NCBI GenBank assembly: GCA_015680685.1
Contig: MNCI01035815.1
Coordinates: 135,453-199,452, forward strand
Length of the DNA stretch: 64,000 nt
Source of the DNA: Gnetum montanum
Lineage: Eukaryota > Streptophyta > Gnetopsida > Gnetales > Gnetaceae
Reading direction: 5' to 3'
The notes beneath the pieces are model-generated. The model made no database searches and was not told where the DNA came from. It was given only the letters and a program-made list of their open reading frames with translations. This document shows, piece after piece, positions 33,990 through 45,790 of the stretch; the stretch's first letter is position 1, and the number at the start of each line of letters is the position of its first letter. A program made the position numbers and the translations under genes.

Positions 33990-35015
33990 CCTCGCAGGTC
34001 CTCGCAACATACAAATCAAACTGCAAGTAGCAACTTAAAAATGTGAGACACGTTATTATAATTAAACTATGAGAAGAGAATTAAAGTGCAACTCATAGAT
34101 TCTTATAAAACACGAGTTACAGAACCTTGCATCGTGGGGTAAAATGTAAAAAAATGAATTGGCTCGACCATTATTATCACTTTTACTTTCACATGTGTGC
34201 AGTAGACATCAGGTAAGAAACAATGCCATAGATGGTCGTAGAACAAAGCTACAAAGGCAGTAATAGAGGATTTCATTTCAAAGCATTAAATTTTAGAATT
34301 TGAAATAGTAATGATTGGGAGGGTAAATTAAACCACGACACAACTCTAGATTATTATCTTTGTTCTCGCACTAGGGTTAGGTTCAATAGTTTGCTATTTG
34401 ATTATATTGAAGAATTTTATTTTCAGATATGATTGTATTTCCTCTAGTTGTATTTCTTTTAATTAATTACTAAAGCTAACATAGGATAGGGTACCGTGAT
34501 TCCCAAAATTACATTACTGATTTTTCTTAGAATCTAGTTCTGCATTCTGGAAATTATTAAACTTTGTATTTTTTTTCCTCTTAGCACTATCCCTAGGTAG
34601 AAGGGGTGAAATGTAGAAAACACTATCCCAACTCCTTAAAAACAAACATTTGTAAAATGTGAGGAAGACAAGAGCATGCCAATTTCTAGGAAATTTCATG
34701 GCAACAAGAAATAGAAAATCCCCCAGTAGGGCATTTTTCAAAAGATGATATTTGATGGCCTTATTTCTATGACGATGCATTTGCTTGGATATATAGAGAT
34801 AGAGTAGATGATTTTATTAGGGTGAACAGAAGAATGAGATCTTTCCTTATGAATTTTTTTATACAATAAAAAAAATAGAAATGGACAAAGGAGACTCACT
34901 TACAAGCAAACCATTACACAAGTTTCTTAATGTAAGCTACTCACCACTAGTTTGTATATATGTAATAATGTCTTATAATACAAAGATGCATAATTTAGAA
35001 GACTAAAATTCTTGT
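33990..35015 (+). other. MULE leader and upstream region
   Basis: 33990-34450 is homologous to 57000-57480 in the same orientation (shared GGCTCG, ACTTTTACTTTCAC and CTAGGGTTAG segments). 34451-35015 has no recognised content; the minus-strand ORF there looks like chance. Confidence 0.6.
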
Positions 35016-35935
35016 TTGAATATCCCGTATATCAGTTATCATTGCCAATATGGACCAAATGTTACCACAACAATAGCACCTAGGAAAGGTAGAAAAAGAA
35101 ATAAGACCTGTAGAAAGATTAGTTGTCAATGTTATTTCATAGTTTGCTATATGAGAGGAGGTGATCATGTTTCATATATTATATATAAAGAAATGAATCA
35201 TATTCATACATCAAGAGCTTATTATCATGGCTTGCTTAGTCCCATGACAAATAAAAGAAACTCACAATCCATACACATTTCCAATGAGGTTTGTGAAAAG
35301 ATAGTGTGTTTATGGAAAGAAGGATTACCAATAAATCTCATCTATGAGAGGTATATAAAAGATCTTTTTGAGGAAGGATAGGAGTTCAAGCTACAAAGAA
35401 ATAAGAATATCTTTCTTATTAAAAAAAACACTTCTACAACATTTGCAAAAATGTAACTCCTATATACAAGAAAAGTAAGTATGATAAAATCAGTACCCAA
35501 ATTTGGTATCAAATGACTAGTGATTTTTTCTTTTTCTACCAAGAAGAGAACCAAGAACAAGGTGTCCCATTGATCATCGAGCTACAATCATCTTGGATGC
35601 TCAAAAAGATGATAGCTCTAGCTCAATGCAGTATCCTTGCAATGGATTCCACTTTCAACACTAACAAATATGGTGCAAGTTTCAATAATTGATGCTATTA
35701 TTTATTCTAAAAATTGTTGCTGTGATAGTAGAATTATACATTAACTAATTACAAAAGTATGGTTCTCTTTGTAGTTCCATCTTCATACCATGATGGCTTT
35801 TGATTCATATTATAATGGACTTCCAGTTGCATGGGTGATATCCTCAAGGTGCACCGAAACTAATATAAGTAGTTAGCTTTTAGAGCTCCATCGAAGAGGC
35901 AAGGGTAAGGATCTAGTTGGTGACTGTTTGACAGC
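35016..35935 (+). pseudogene. FAR1/MULE transposase, N-terminal half
   Basis: The ORF at 35016-35381 has a Cys/His-rich DNA-binding type region (CRKISCQCYFIVCYMRGGDHV...HIHTSRAYYHG). After a frameshift the catalytic core starts: WYQMTSDFFFFYQEENQEQG, then CSILAMDSTFNTNKYG, where the Asp of MDSTF is the first of the DDE triad. FHLHTMMAFDSYYNGLPVAW and VISSR follow (to about 35860). The frame runs into the retrotransposon LTR at 35942. MULE transposases of this group gave rise to the FAR1/FHY3 factors. This copy is broken. Confidence 0.88.
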
Positions 35936-37559
35936 CATCAACATTGGGGACCTCCAAGTCTTGTAACTTTGGATTCACAAGCTATGAAGGTGTTCTTCAA
36001 ACAGGGTTTAGGTGCTTGTTAGTCTCTAGCAACACCAAGGCCCAGATACCTCCAAATAGACTCAATGGTTATGTGAGTATGTGTTTGTTGTTGTGAATGT
36101 TAAAATGGTTGGATTGTGTATGAAACTATAATTGGCTTTCATAAAAGAAATCCAGCTAAATCTATCAAATATTGTGAGTTGTTGAAGATTCCTATTTTGT
36201 CCCATCACTTAGTCTATATAATCCCTATTGTACATTACTTGTAACAAATAAAATTTTGCAAAAGCATTTGAGCACAGTTCTGTCAATCTACTCCTAATTT
36301 CCCCCAGAGAGAAAATTCCACAAGAAAACTAAAAATAGAATAAGATTCAATGGACTTAGAAAGAGAAAGAAAAGAAAGTAGATTTGTGTAAAATCTCAAA
36401 TATTTAAGCAAGATAAGTTGACATGAGAAAACACTTTGCAATACAACTATTCCAATTCAATCTTTCTATGAATTTTCCAAACCCTCTAAGCCCAACAAGC
36501 AATTTCATAAAAGACAATTTTATTACACTATAAAAAATGCTACGTAAATGATAAAGTACAGGCTTCTATTTTAACTAGTTAATAGTTGTCAAGAATTGCA
36601 TTCAACAAAGCCTTTAGAAAATTTGACAATTTTCGGATTGAAATATAAAGTCAATATACTTTTTAAAAATGAAGTTATTTCAATCATCTCAAAATACCAA
36701 AGATTTTCCTAAATTCTCTTCGCTCAAAATAGGCAATTTCATAAAGACATTACTATTAAATTGCTCTAGAGACTCTTCAACAACATAATCTCTTTTATGG
36801 CAAATCTTAATAGAAGTCTAATATTACATAAAAACAGAGTTATAAAGACAAGCTAGAAAAATCCGAAAATTAAATGCCAAGGTTGATACTATCTAAACCA
36901 TTAGCTAAGTAACTAAACAAAATAAGAAGAAATGAACTCACAGGATTAAAACAAAGTAGCTAAATTGATGTCTTTAACAAGCCATGCTTTACAAAAAATC
37001 TTCAGTTTTCTTTAAAGTTGCTTTTTCCAAATTCTTCAACTACCAACTCCCCCCTCCATCTTAAAATTCCACCCCTGAAGCCCTTTTTTTAGTGGCTTTA
37101 AGTTGAGGTTAGTTACATCACCATAGGAGTTAGTTGTAGCTACCATAGAGAAAATATGTATGGTTGCCAAGTGTCACATCCGGTGGTTACAACATCATGG
37201 GAAATTAAAATTCAATTGCAACCAGTAAAGAAAGTTACAACCACCATGGTAGTTAGTTATAACTACTATAGATATTTAAAAAAACTATAAAGTGACACTT
37301 GTTTCATACATATAAGACATTGAATAACTATCATCTCTTCTTCTTACAAAATAATTGTACTATTTTTTTTTTCTTCTTATTTTTATTTTTTTAATTTATT
37401 TTTTTGAATATGTCAAATTATACCATAAAAACCTTTGGGCGGCCTTGTACCTTGTTGGCTTTTTGCCTTAAGATATCCTTGGCATTACGTAACGAATACA
37501 GCGCTACGAAAACCAAAAATTTCCAAAAACATCTCCAATGTTTTTCTCATTGCTCCAGT

Positions 37560-38009
37560 TCAATTCATTGCACAAATTCCCGAGCACCAATGATGATATC
37601 CTTAAGATGTTTTACAGCCATGACCAATTCCAAAACTTCCACGGACATGCACAGTAAATCCTCACCGTGGAAGAACACGCACTGGCTTCACTCTTATAAA
37701 ACGGATCCTCCAAAACACCATCGGCTGGAGTTGCCTCAACAATCTTCTTAGGACCCTTGTTCAGATCCCACATGTTGATTTTCTCAAACCCTTTCCGACA
37801 GAGAACCAGGAACACGATCAAAAGTAGCAGAAGCGACGGCACAAAGGAGCCCAAAACGACGTTGACAATGGCACCAGTACCTAGCTGGTGGTAATGGTGT
37901 TTTCCAGATGGAATGATGGCAGTGGATGCACCGGCTGGAGCAGGCGTTGACATGACCTCGCCTGGACATGCCAGCAGCTTGCCACCACCACTGCTCAGTC
38001 CAACACTGA
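37560..38009 (-). pseudogene. LRR receptor-like kinase fragment in left LTR
   Basis: The ORF at 37612-38112 shows, in order, the ectodomain end (GGGKLLACPGEVMSTPAP), a basic/His stretch (SGKHHYHQ), one membrane helix (GSFVPSLLLLLIVFLVLC), and a juxtamembrane KINMWDLNKGPKKIVEATP then GVLEDPFYKSE. This is the layout of plant LRR-III 'probable inactive receptor kinases'. Compared with the right LTR, about 44 bp covering the nucleotide-binding loop are deleted and the frame is shifted. It cannot make a kinase. Confidence 0.8.
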
Positions 38010-38421
38010 TCAAATTCGCAAAAGGACTCTCCAAAAGGTTTTGTACACCACTGCTATCATGATCATCGTTGTTCTGCAACGTTAACGAGATATCTAAAAT
38101 GATCGTTGGCAAGAAGATTGTTGAGATCTTCTGATGCTCTCAAGCCTACTTTAGATTCAGCCAATCCATTGCTGAACTATTGCTGTAGTGAAGTCTTGAG
38201 AAACTTTTGATGTAGAATCCTTATTACTGCTGCCAAACTATATGTGAATCGTTCTCTACTAATGATAGTCTCTCAGCTATAGCTCTGAGAATCACACTCT
38301 TAGTAGCTCCAACATCTATGCCTAGTCCTCGATATGCCTTCTGATTATCTTGGAATTATCATACAATCTTGGCTCCAGTTGCAAGTGATCGTAATCCTTG
38401 AATTCCATATTAGTCAATGCA
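38010..38421 (-). pseudogene. Unidentified host-like segment between ABCG and kinase pieces, left LTR
   Basis: It is homologous to 54066-54492. The better-preserved right copy encodes FLKTTLQQQFSDGLVESEVG and NLPANDHVRYLVDVLENND in one frame. The left copy has extra stops. It resembles ordinary plant coding sequence in composition, but no family was recognised. Confidence 0.5.
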
Positions 38422-38830
38422 TCATACTTGAATTACTCCAAAAAAGGTTTGTGAATATTGAATTTCAAAGAATAGATCCTTTGATCCTGGTGGTGGAATA
38501 CTAAGCTCCTTCATCATATCTTTGTTACACTTGAAGAGGGATGATTTTTTGTAATGTTCTGCAAAATCTATTCCCAACCATTGCTCTACAGCCACAAAGT
38601 TGTCTTCCAACATCCATGTGGCCAGGTTGTACTTTTCTTTTATCTTTGGTACCTCCAGAATAGCCTCAAAATATTCAATTATCTTGTGTGAGTGCTCACC
38701 AAGAGGTCCAAAGTAGATAACTTGACCTCCTCTCTTCATGAGCAATAGCTCATCACAAGATTTAAAAATTTCAATGCTAGGTTGATGAATGCACATAACA
38801 ATAGCAGCTACTCCATGGAATGGAAGAAAT
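38422..38830 (-). pseudogene. ABCG (PDR-type) transporter fragment in left LTR
   Basis: The ORF at 38422-38796 reads [59 protein letters not shown] and later [20 protein letters not shown]. These are diagnostic of the first nucleotide-binding domain end and linker of full-size plant ABCG/PDR transporters; the His of IHQPS is the switch (H-loop) residue. Walker A, Walker B and all membrane helices are missing. It starts about 15 codons into the LTR and runs in the sense of the element. It is clearly a captured piece and not a gene. Confidence 0.9.
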
Positions 38831-38839
38831 GTGCCAACA

Positions 38840-39943
38840 TTCTGACCCTTCTTAAAATGCTTAAAGAAATTTATGAAAGCTCCATTTTAAACTAAACTAT
38901 AATTAAAGCTTTTTATTAAACTTTTTACAATGGAAAATAGTAAATCTTTTTAAAGGAAAATTCCCATTGAACTTAAGGTTCGGTGGTATAAAAATCTCAT
39001 TCCTAAGAAACAAAAACAAAAATTGTACAAGTGAACCATAGCACAAGCTACTCAGCAAAAGGGAAGAGAGTGGTCAAAATGATCCTCTTAGGAATCTTCT
39101 TGTCATGGATTTGATCGTACCTAATATCTGATGTAACCCAAGCTTTCTTCTCTTTCGCTTGTTTTTTTGGTGCTCCCACTTCTTTAGTTGTCATCTTATC
39201 CTTTACAGCATTATTTCTAGAAAGTATCTCCTTCTAATTTTCAAAAGTTATTTTAATTGCAATACTCAAGGCTTCATATTCGACCTTGTTCTCATTACAA
39301 GGGAAAGATAGAGGAATTACCTTGAAAATTTTTGAAGAATCATCTTTTACTACTCTAGCTTCTATACCTTTGAAGTTACAAGAACCATCAAAGTATAACT
39401 CCCACTTGCTATGATCTTGAGCTTTCTCTTTTTCCTAGTTATAAACTTCTTGAAGCATGAAAATTTTGGATTCAAAAGAGCTTGTTTCATCAACTTTATT
39501 TTTTTCATTTGAAGGAATGTTTTCAATCATCAAAAGTTCATTGTATATATATATTTGATTTGGCTCCCCTTTCCAAGGTAGACACATATGAGAATAATCT
39601 ATTGATATATAACTTGAGAAATTTTTACTCCAACTTCTACTCAACAAAAGGCTATGTCAATCTAGAATATATGCCACTTAAATAGTTACTTTACTTTTTA
39701 TATGGGGTTCAAAAGCAATTTTCAATAAAACATTTGGTAACTGACCCACAATCTTCACTCTACTTTTGTCCACTTAAACAATCTTTCTATTGGATCATTT
39801 AGGAGTCAAACCATGTTTTTTGCATATATATAATGGCATGATAGTAGATGTAGATCCAAAATTGACCAAATAGTTGTGAAGATATTTGTCTTTTAACTTC
39901 ATTGTCAAAAGAAAAGGAGGAGCCTTTTTATCAAGAGTACAAG
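38840..39943 (-). pseudogene. Protease and RNase H of the non-autonomous element
   Basis: On the minus strand, from 39943: LHNYLVNFGSTSTIMPLYICKKHGL is the aspartic protease core, with the catalytic Asp of DxG replaced by Asn. SLLLSRSWSKNFSSYISIDYSHMCLPW continues the protease region (ORF 39435-39647). At 39420-39230 WELYFDGSCNFKGIEARVV, VIPLSFPCNENKVEYEALSIAI is an RNase H with its first Asp (FDGS) and Glu (EYEAL), of the plant/archaeal type carried by Tat-lineage elements. Protease and RNase H are adjacent; no RT lies between. The rest, to 38840, is untranslated or decayed. Confidence 0.8.
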
Positions 39944-40797
39944 TGATAAAACATGTTTTGTCGTCTGCTCCAATGTCGGAGCCGTGACGTCAGGGCCTTG
40001 GTTCAACATTGCATGTCCGACATCGGGGTGTATAGCCCAAGTTTATAAATACCACGCCTCGACTCCAGTTTTGGAATAGTTTTTGATAGTCAATTTTTAG
40101 TCATTCTTAGTTAGAGTAGCAAAGCTCTTGCAATTTATTTTCCTCAAAGTTAGAATATTTTCTAAGTACCCACAAAAGGAGTCTAAAGTGTGTATGGTTC
40201 TTTGTTCAAGCACTAATGTACCTAAGTGCAGCAATGTGATAGGAATAAAATGAACTCTTTTGACAATCTTTGCAACACTGAGAATAGATTAATATTTTCT
40301 TTAATACATTTTGCTTTCTTACTTTTTACTTTAATGCATTTGAATTAAGCAATTTATTTCCAATTATTAATGAACATGAGCACAACCACTTCAAGCATTC
40401 ATATAGTACTTAGTAACCCAACAATGCTTAATGTTTGGTAGCCCAACAATGCTATATGTGTTCAAGATGTATCTAGAAAAGCGGGGTGGTTACTTATGTT
40501 AGGCTAGCTAGGTAATAGATGCATTAGATCTTTAATTACTCTACTCTTCATTCTTGTTGTAGGTGACCAAATCCATAAAATATAGAGTACGAAAACTCAT
40601 ATACCTCAATTACACTTAAACCATATCCTTGAACTTCACAAGTGTAGTTGGAAAGACAACGAACATTCTCAATGCCATTTCACTTCCTAGAGAAACTAGT
40701 GTACGAGATAACTATAGATCCATGGAATTTGACCAAATCATGCGTAACGCCTTAGTGATTTGTACGGTTGGGCATAGGGATACCTTGTCACTCATCA
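39944..40797 (+). repeat. Athila-like 5' LTR, 854 bp
   Basis: TGATAAAAC...CTCATCA. The U3 is short and GC-richer than its surroundings. TATAAATA lies at 40044-40051. It is homologous to 49290-50143 throughout. Confidence 0.95.
39985..39992 (+). promoter_or_regulatory. TGACGTCA palindrome upstream of the LTR TATA box
   Basis: A perfect bZIP-type TGACGTCA lies 52 bp upstream of TATAAATA (40044-40051). The 3' LTR has CGACATTA at the same place, consistent with decay. A role as an enhancer is inference. Confidence 0.5.
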
Positions 40798-40798
40798 T

Positions 40799-40816
40799 TG
40801 GCACCATTGTTGGGGA
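40799..40816 (+). other. Primer binding site, tRNA-Asp type (decayed)
   Basis: TGGCACCATTGTTGGGGA lies one base after the LTR end. Relative to TGGCGCCGTTGCCGGGGA, the complement of the plant tRNA-Asp 3' end, all changes are C-to-T or G-to-A, two of them plain CpG losses. Confidence 0.85.
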
Positions 40817-42700
40817 CCTTTTTGTTGTTTTATGCGCTATCTAGGACTCAGTGAAAGTATTTAAATTGTTGGAACGAACCTTAGAGTCATATCTTATTTC
40901 ACAATTACTACAACAAATTCTTAGAGCACATTGTGATTTTTATTTCGCTAACTGAAACTATCTTCTTCTCATAGGATTGCTTCTTCACCCAAGGCTGATA
41001 ATGTTCATTCAAGAAAGCCTCAATAATACCGAATCATATATACTCACCCCAATGAGTATGCGCCAAACTTCACCTTCATCCTACACCAGGATGAACAGCT
41101 GCTATGGCATGACATGGAGGGTAACATTATGTTGCCACTAGATCGTGCTACTCCTATAATGCTCTATCAAACACTTGCATGATGTGGTTTTCAAGACCGC
41201 CATGGGGAGTATAATGTGGAAGATGTTGATTCTAAGGATTATCATCCCACCGAAGCACAATGCCTGCGAGATCGACAGCTAGAACAAAGCTATGAGTTTT
41301 CGAAGGGAAAAAGACTTAATGATCCTCCATTCCTATTGTACAAACAAGCTAGTGGAGAACCCTTCTCTAGGGATTTTCCATTCAATGAAACTCCTTTCTT
41401 TGACTTTGGCAATGGAGGTCAAAACCAAAATCTACACTCCACGGTTCACAATCCTGATTATGGTAATAAGGGATCCAATAACAAAGAAGTATCCGAAGGG
41501 GCAAGTCATGATAAGGATGCAAACAAGAAGCAAGATTGTAACCATGGTCACAATATCCAAACAAGTAGTAGTAGGCACCACGATGCTGTTGGTTCTCCTT
41601 CCTCTTCCCTTTCGTCATCTTCTTCTTCTTCTTCTAGCTCTAACCATGATCGCAGAAGGTGAGACCACAATCGAGGCGATCAAGATGAAAAAAATAACTG
41701 ATGGAACCAAAATAACCAAAGGGACCATCAAGATAAAAAAGATTAAGGACACAGACATTCAAGAGAGGCACATCACTATGAATGAAGGGTAGCAGAGGGC
41801 ATCATAGGCACCATGATCAAGGCCTCGATGAACCTCTATTTGCTACCTGAAGTATGCTTAACATCACAAAGGTAGTCAGAATCCCAACAAGGCATGTGAA
41901 AGGCAATCAAATCAAATGGTTAGACATGAACAATATTCCTCGATTTGAAGGAACTCTGATCCATAGAATCATCTTCAATCTTTCCAATGCATGTGCCTTG
42001 CAAAACATAGAGAACGAGTGGCAGAAATTGAAGTTATTCCCAAGGACACTCATTAAAGAAGTAGAGAACTGGTACTGGTCCTTAGAACTGAAATCTATTA
42101 GATGATTGAGTACCATGCTCGAGTTGTTCAATGATACATATCAAACATACTCCAGGGTGTCCAACTTAAGGAAGCAAATCCAAGGGTGGACAAAAGGAAC
42201 ACACAAAACCTTGGATGCTACCATTGGCCACTACTATGCCTTGATACACAAATGCCCTGGCCATGGTTATCCTCAATTGGCTCAACTTCACCAAATTGTA
42301 GATGGCCTTCATAATGAAATGAGGAAAACCCTTGGTGTCTATGCCCAAGGATGATTGTTAGAACTAACTGGCTATCAGGTACAAAGGTTAATAGAGTAGG
42401 TCGCCAAAGAGGAGGGCGAACTAAGAAAAAGAGAAAGTGTAGAGAAGTACAACCATGATCCTTCCATCCATAAGAAGAAGGTTCAATTCTATGACAATGA
42501 GGATGAATTCATATTTGATGAGGATATGCATAAGAAAGCCTTGTCACTTCAACAATTCCAATCTGAACTTACAGCCAAGGTTGATCAATTAAAGGACTCC
42601 ATGAATAGCCGATTTCAAGCTATCTTCAAAATTGCTAAAGAGTCTAGAGGACAAGGTAGTGACCATGAGCACAGGTAGCACAAGGATTAGATGATGATCA
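40817..42700 (+). pseudogene. Athila-like gag
   Basis: The N-terminal part (41050-41700) includes the ORF at 41216-41662, rich in Asn, His and Ser and ending in a Ser run. The capsid-like core follows in ORFs 41854-42105 and 42106-42354: IPRFEGTLIHRIIFNLSNAC, LKLFPRTLIKEVENWYWSLE, then LSTMLELFNDTYQTYSRVSN and DATIGHYYALIHKCPGHGY. This is the W...F...F capsid pattern of Athila gag, broken by one in-frame stop. The C-terminal segment (42590-42660) holds MNSRFQAIFKIAKESRG. Gag would package element RNA. Confidence 0.82.
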
Positions 42701-43370
42701 TGGATGTGATGTCTACCAATATGAACATCCTAAGGATTGTTTCCCTATTGTGTCACATCTACAAGAGTCTGGGGTATATGCCTTACATCCATGACTTATG
42801 CAAAGGTAAACATCCAAAATGTTACCTTATCCTCAAGGTAATCTTAGGAAGTTCCACCAGCAACAACCGTATTATCCAAGTGGAGCTCCATCGCAACCAT
42901 ACAAACAATACCAATAATGACAGCAACCACAATCATGGGCGCTTGCACCACCAAGGCAACAATACCCTTATTGGTAGCCTGATCCATATGATTACCATGT
43001 GCAGCAACTCTTGTCTCCATGTAACTCTTTTAATCACATTTCTAATTTTCAGCCTCACTACCACCCTTCAAATTATTACTGAGCTCATTCACCACATGAA
43101 AGAAGGGATACCATCTCATATCCTTATCCTCCTCCTATCCCTGCACATACTCCTCATACAATTGCATAACTACCACATGCTTCACCAATGCAGGGTGAAT
43201 TGCCCACTCAACTACAACAACGCAATGCTACGAGGGTGATTAATTTGCAACCCAATTATCAATCAAAGGGGTCGAATGCTTGATTCAAGAAAAGACCTTT
43301 CTTTTAACCCTATAGTCCACCTAAGCCTTCACCTACATCCACAATTGACAACCTTACTCTTACCTCTTTC
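42701..43370 (+). pseudogene. Gag C-terminus and spacer, Gln/Pro/Tyr-rich
   Basis: CAA/CAC/ACC-rich low-complexity coding with no recognised zinc knuckle. The sister copy has the same region at 3430-3800. The ORF at 42691-43239 is in a shifted frame and its protein is not meaningful. Confidence 0.5.
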
Positions 43371-44050
43371 TCCATATCAAATTCCTGCGGGCCTTCTTCA
43401 AACCAAATTCTATCAAGGATTCATATCGTAATGCTTACTCACACTATGTCTGATTGGATCCATGTAGGAAACCTTCCCAGGAAGTTAGCCAATCTCGGAA
43501 GTCATCTCATTTACTTGAAGATTGCTAAGAATGAACCATGCAAGGCTCTTCTCAATTCAAGTTCTAATGTTAATCTAATTTCTCATGAGATGTACATTGC
43601 CTAGAACCTACCTCCTCTCAAGAAGAGCAACATCAAATTGGAATTGGAAAACCAGTCCATCAATGTTCCATTGGGACTGGTAGAAGACATTGTGACCATT
43701 GTCTATGGGTGGTCTTATCCTGCTAATTTTCTAGTAATCAAAATGGAAAACTACAAAGGGGACTTCCCAATTATTATGGGAAAGGCATGGCTAAGCACCA
43801 TCGATGCAAGAATGGGCATTAGAGATCTTTCCCTAGAGATATTTAAAGAAAATGCATTTGGAAAGATTAAGAAGAAGAGAGTTCCATGCATTGTGTACAA
43901 CAATAGTAATGCAATTATGTGCAAAAACTTTGGGCCATAAAGTAGGCATCTATCTCTACATGCAAATAGTGTGTGCCAAAAGTAGAAATTCAAAGGTGTC
44001 TATATGCAACAGCCATAAAATAGGAGGGCACCCAATGGCTGGCCACTAAT
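43371..44050 (+). pseudogene. Athila-like aspartic protease region
   Basis: LLNSSSNVNLISHEMYIA (about 43545-43600) is the protease active-site region, with Asp of DxGSxVNL replaced by Asn. The ORF at 43638-43940 carries LVEDIVTIVYGWSYPANFLV, KGDFPIIMGKAWLSTIDARM, GIRDLSLEIF and KKKRVPCIV, the flap and C-terminal part (IILGRPFL equivalent IIMGKAWL). Confidence 0.8.
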
Positions 44051-45130
44051 TTAGAAAGCAGCACACTTTGCATGGAACTAGTTGAGAGCCTAACATGCGA
44101 GTATGTCATGAGTATGGATGAACTCAAGCAAGTTCATCACCAACTCTCTGAAGATACAAATGATGATACCCACTTGGGAGAGTTGGAAATCCCTAATAAA
44201 TTTAAGCAAGAGCCCCTTGAACTGAAAACATTACCAGCTGGGATGAAATACGTATTTTTAAAAAATAAGAAGCCAATGATAATCAATGCAAGACTTGCTC
44301 CAAAATAGAAAGAGATGCTATTGAAGGTCGTTGAAAGATGGTTAGAAGCTTTTGCTTAGTCATATCCTAAACTCATAGGGATTGATCCTAGGATATGCCA
44401 GCATCACATTTACACTGACCTAGCCATGAAGCCAAAACAACAACCATAGAGGTGGTTGAACCCTAAATTGAACCAAATTGTCAAAGAGGAAATTGGGCAA
44501 CTCCTCAAGGTGGGGTTCATTGATCCCATTGTGGATAGTGAGTGGGTTATCCTACTCATAATTATGCCAAAGAAAGATGGCAAGTGGTGGGTCTACATTG
44601 ATTCTAGGCTACTTAATATGGCAACATTCAAGGATCATTTTTCGTTGCCATTTTTTGACCAAGTGCTAGACATAATATCAAGACATTTCCACTACAACTT
44701 CCTAGATGGTTATAATGGCTATAACCAAATTCAAATCGCATAAGAGGACCAAGCAAAGATAATGTTCACGAGTCCCTGGGGGACTTTTTCATATCGTAAG
44801 ATGTCATTTGGTCTATGTAATGCTCCTACCACATTTCAATGTCTGATCTTGAGCATCTTTCAATAGCAGATTGGTAGTGGTGTAGAAGTCTTCATTGATG
44901 ACTTCTCCACCTATGAAGCTACATTTGAGCAAGCCTTAGACTGCCTTGAGCAAGTGCTGAAACGATGTGTTGAAACCAACTTGTAGCTCAATTGGCAGAA
45001 AAGTCACCTCATGGTCCAAGAGGGCATTGTACTGGGGCACAAAATCTCATAAGCAAGAATTGAGGTGAATCCTAAAAAAATAAGGATCATCCAAGGAATG
45101 ACATGCTAGCCAAAAAAAGTTAAATATGTT
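44051..45130 (+). pseudogene. Athila-like reverse transcriptase
   Basis: One frame runs through the domain with a few stops. NPKLNQIVKEEIGQLLKVGF is the N-terminal block and PKKDGKWWVYIDSRLLN the fingers. Then come FLDGYNGYNQIQIA, WGTFSYRKMSFGLCNAPTTF and VEVFIDDFSTYEATFEQALD, where both catalytic Asp of FIDDF are present. VLGHKIS..RIEVNPKKI closes the domain. In-frame stops fall at codons easily derived from CAA, CAG, CGA or TGG. It is otherwise the best-preserved RT in the window. Confidence 0.92.
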
Positions 45131-45790
45131 CAATCATTCCTTGGACATACTGGCTACTATTGGTGATTCATAGAGAATTTTTCTAAGATCGCAAAGCCAT
45201 TGGTGGAGCTAACAAAGAAAGTTGCTCCTTTTGTTTGGACCCCAGAATGTGAAAAAGTGTTCTAGCAACTGAAAGAAAAGCTTATAGAAACTCCAAACCT
45301 ACAAGCATTTGATTGGTCCAGACCATTTTAAATTATGATAGATGCATCAAGTTATGCCTTGGGAGCAGTGTTGATATAGTTAGATGACAAGAAATGACCA
45401 TACTACATCCACTACGCTAGTCAAATCATTGTGGGTGCACAACTGAACTACACCACTACATAGAAAGAATTGATGGTGGTGGTGTTTGCTCTAGAGAAGT
45501 TTAGGCACTCTGTGCTTCGATACAAGGTGTTTATGCACATGGACCATAGTGCCATCCACTTCCTAATAAATAAGCCAATGGTAAGCCTCCATGTCATACG
45601 ATGGCTTGTCATCTTGCAGGAGTTCGATCTTATGATGGTAGATCGAAAGGGCACTAAGAATGTGGTCACTAATCACTTGTCTTGGTTGCGATGGGATGAC
45701 AAAGAGGAAGAAAGCCCACTCTCTAACATGTTTCCTAATGAACTCCTCTTTGCTGGGGCTATAACTAAACAAATGCCTAGTAAGCCAAAA
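45131..45790 (+). pseudogene. Athila-like RNase H and tether
   Basis: FLGHTGYYW, a stop, [18 protein letters not shown] is the connection. IMIDASSYALGAVLI, KELMVVVFALEKFRHSVLRY and FMHMDHSAIHFLINKP are the RNase H blocks with Asp, Glu and Asp in place. The ORF at 45470-45793 continues to the RNase H end (QEFDLMMVDRKGTKNVVTNHLSWL). Confidence 0.9.

Larger units (their letters stand above)
35942..38839 (-). repeat. Left (3') LTR of the gene-bearing retrotransposon, 2898 bp
   Basis: It is homologous to 51966-54910 across its length. Transcription-wise (minus strand) it contains an ABCG fragment (38830-38422), an unidentified segment (38421-38010), an LRR receptor kinase fragment (38009-37560), then a TATA-region equivalent near 37085 and the R-U5 part to 35942. 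It has lost about 44 bp near 37640 relative to the right LTR. Confidence 0.85.

Noticed and set aside
34514-34780. 88-codon minus-strand ORF in the MULE leader
   Set aside because: No recognisable domain, no conservation in the second leader copy at 57000-57480, and an AT-rich setting.
38422-38796. ABCG transporter gene
   Set aside because: Only the end of one nucleotide-binding domain and the linker is present; Walker A, Walker B and the membrane domains are missing.
41292-41792. 166-codon ORF
   Set aside because: It is a shifted-frame shadow of the gag region, and its composition does not match the gag frame at 41216-41662.
42691-43239. 182-codon ORF
   Set aside because: It is an out-of-frame reading of CAA/CAC-rich gag C-terminal sequence.
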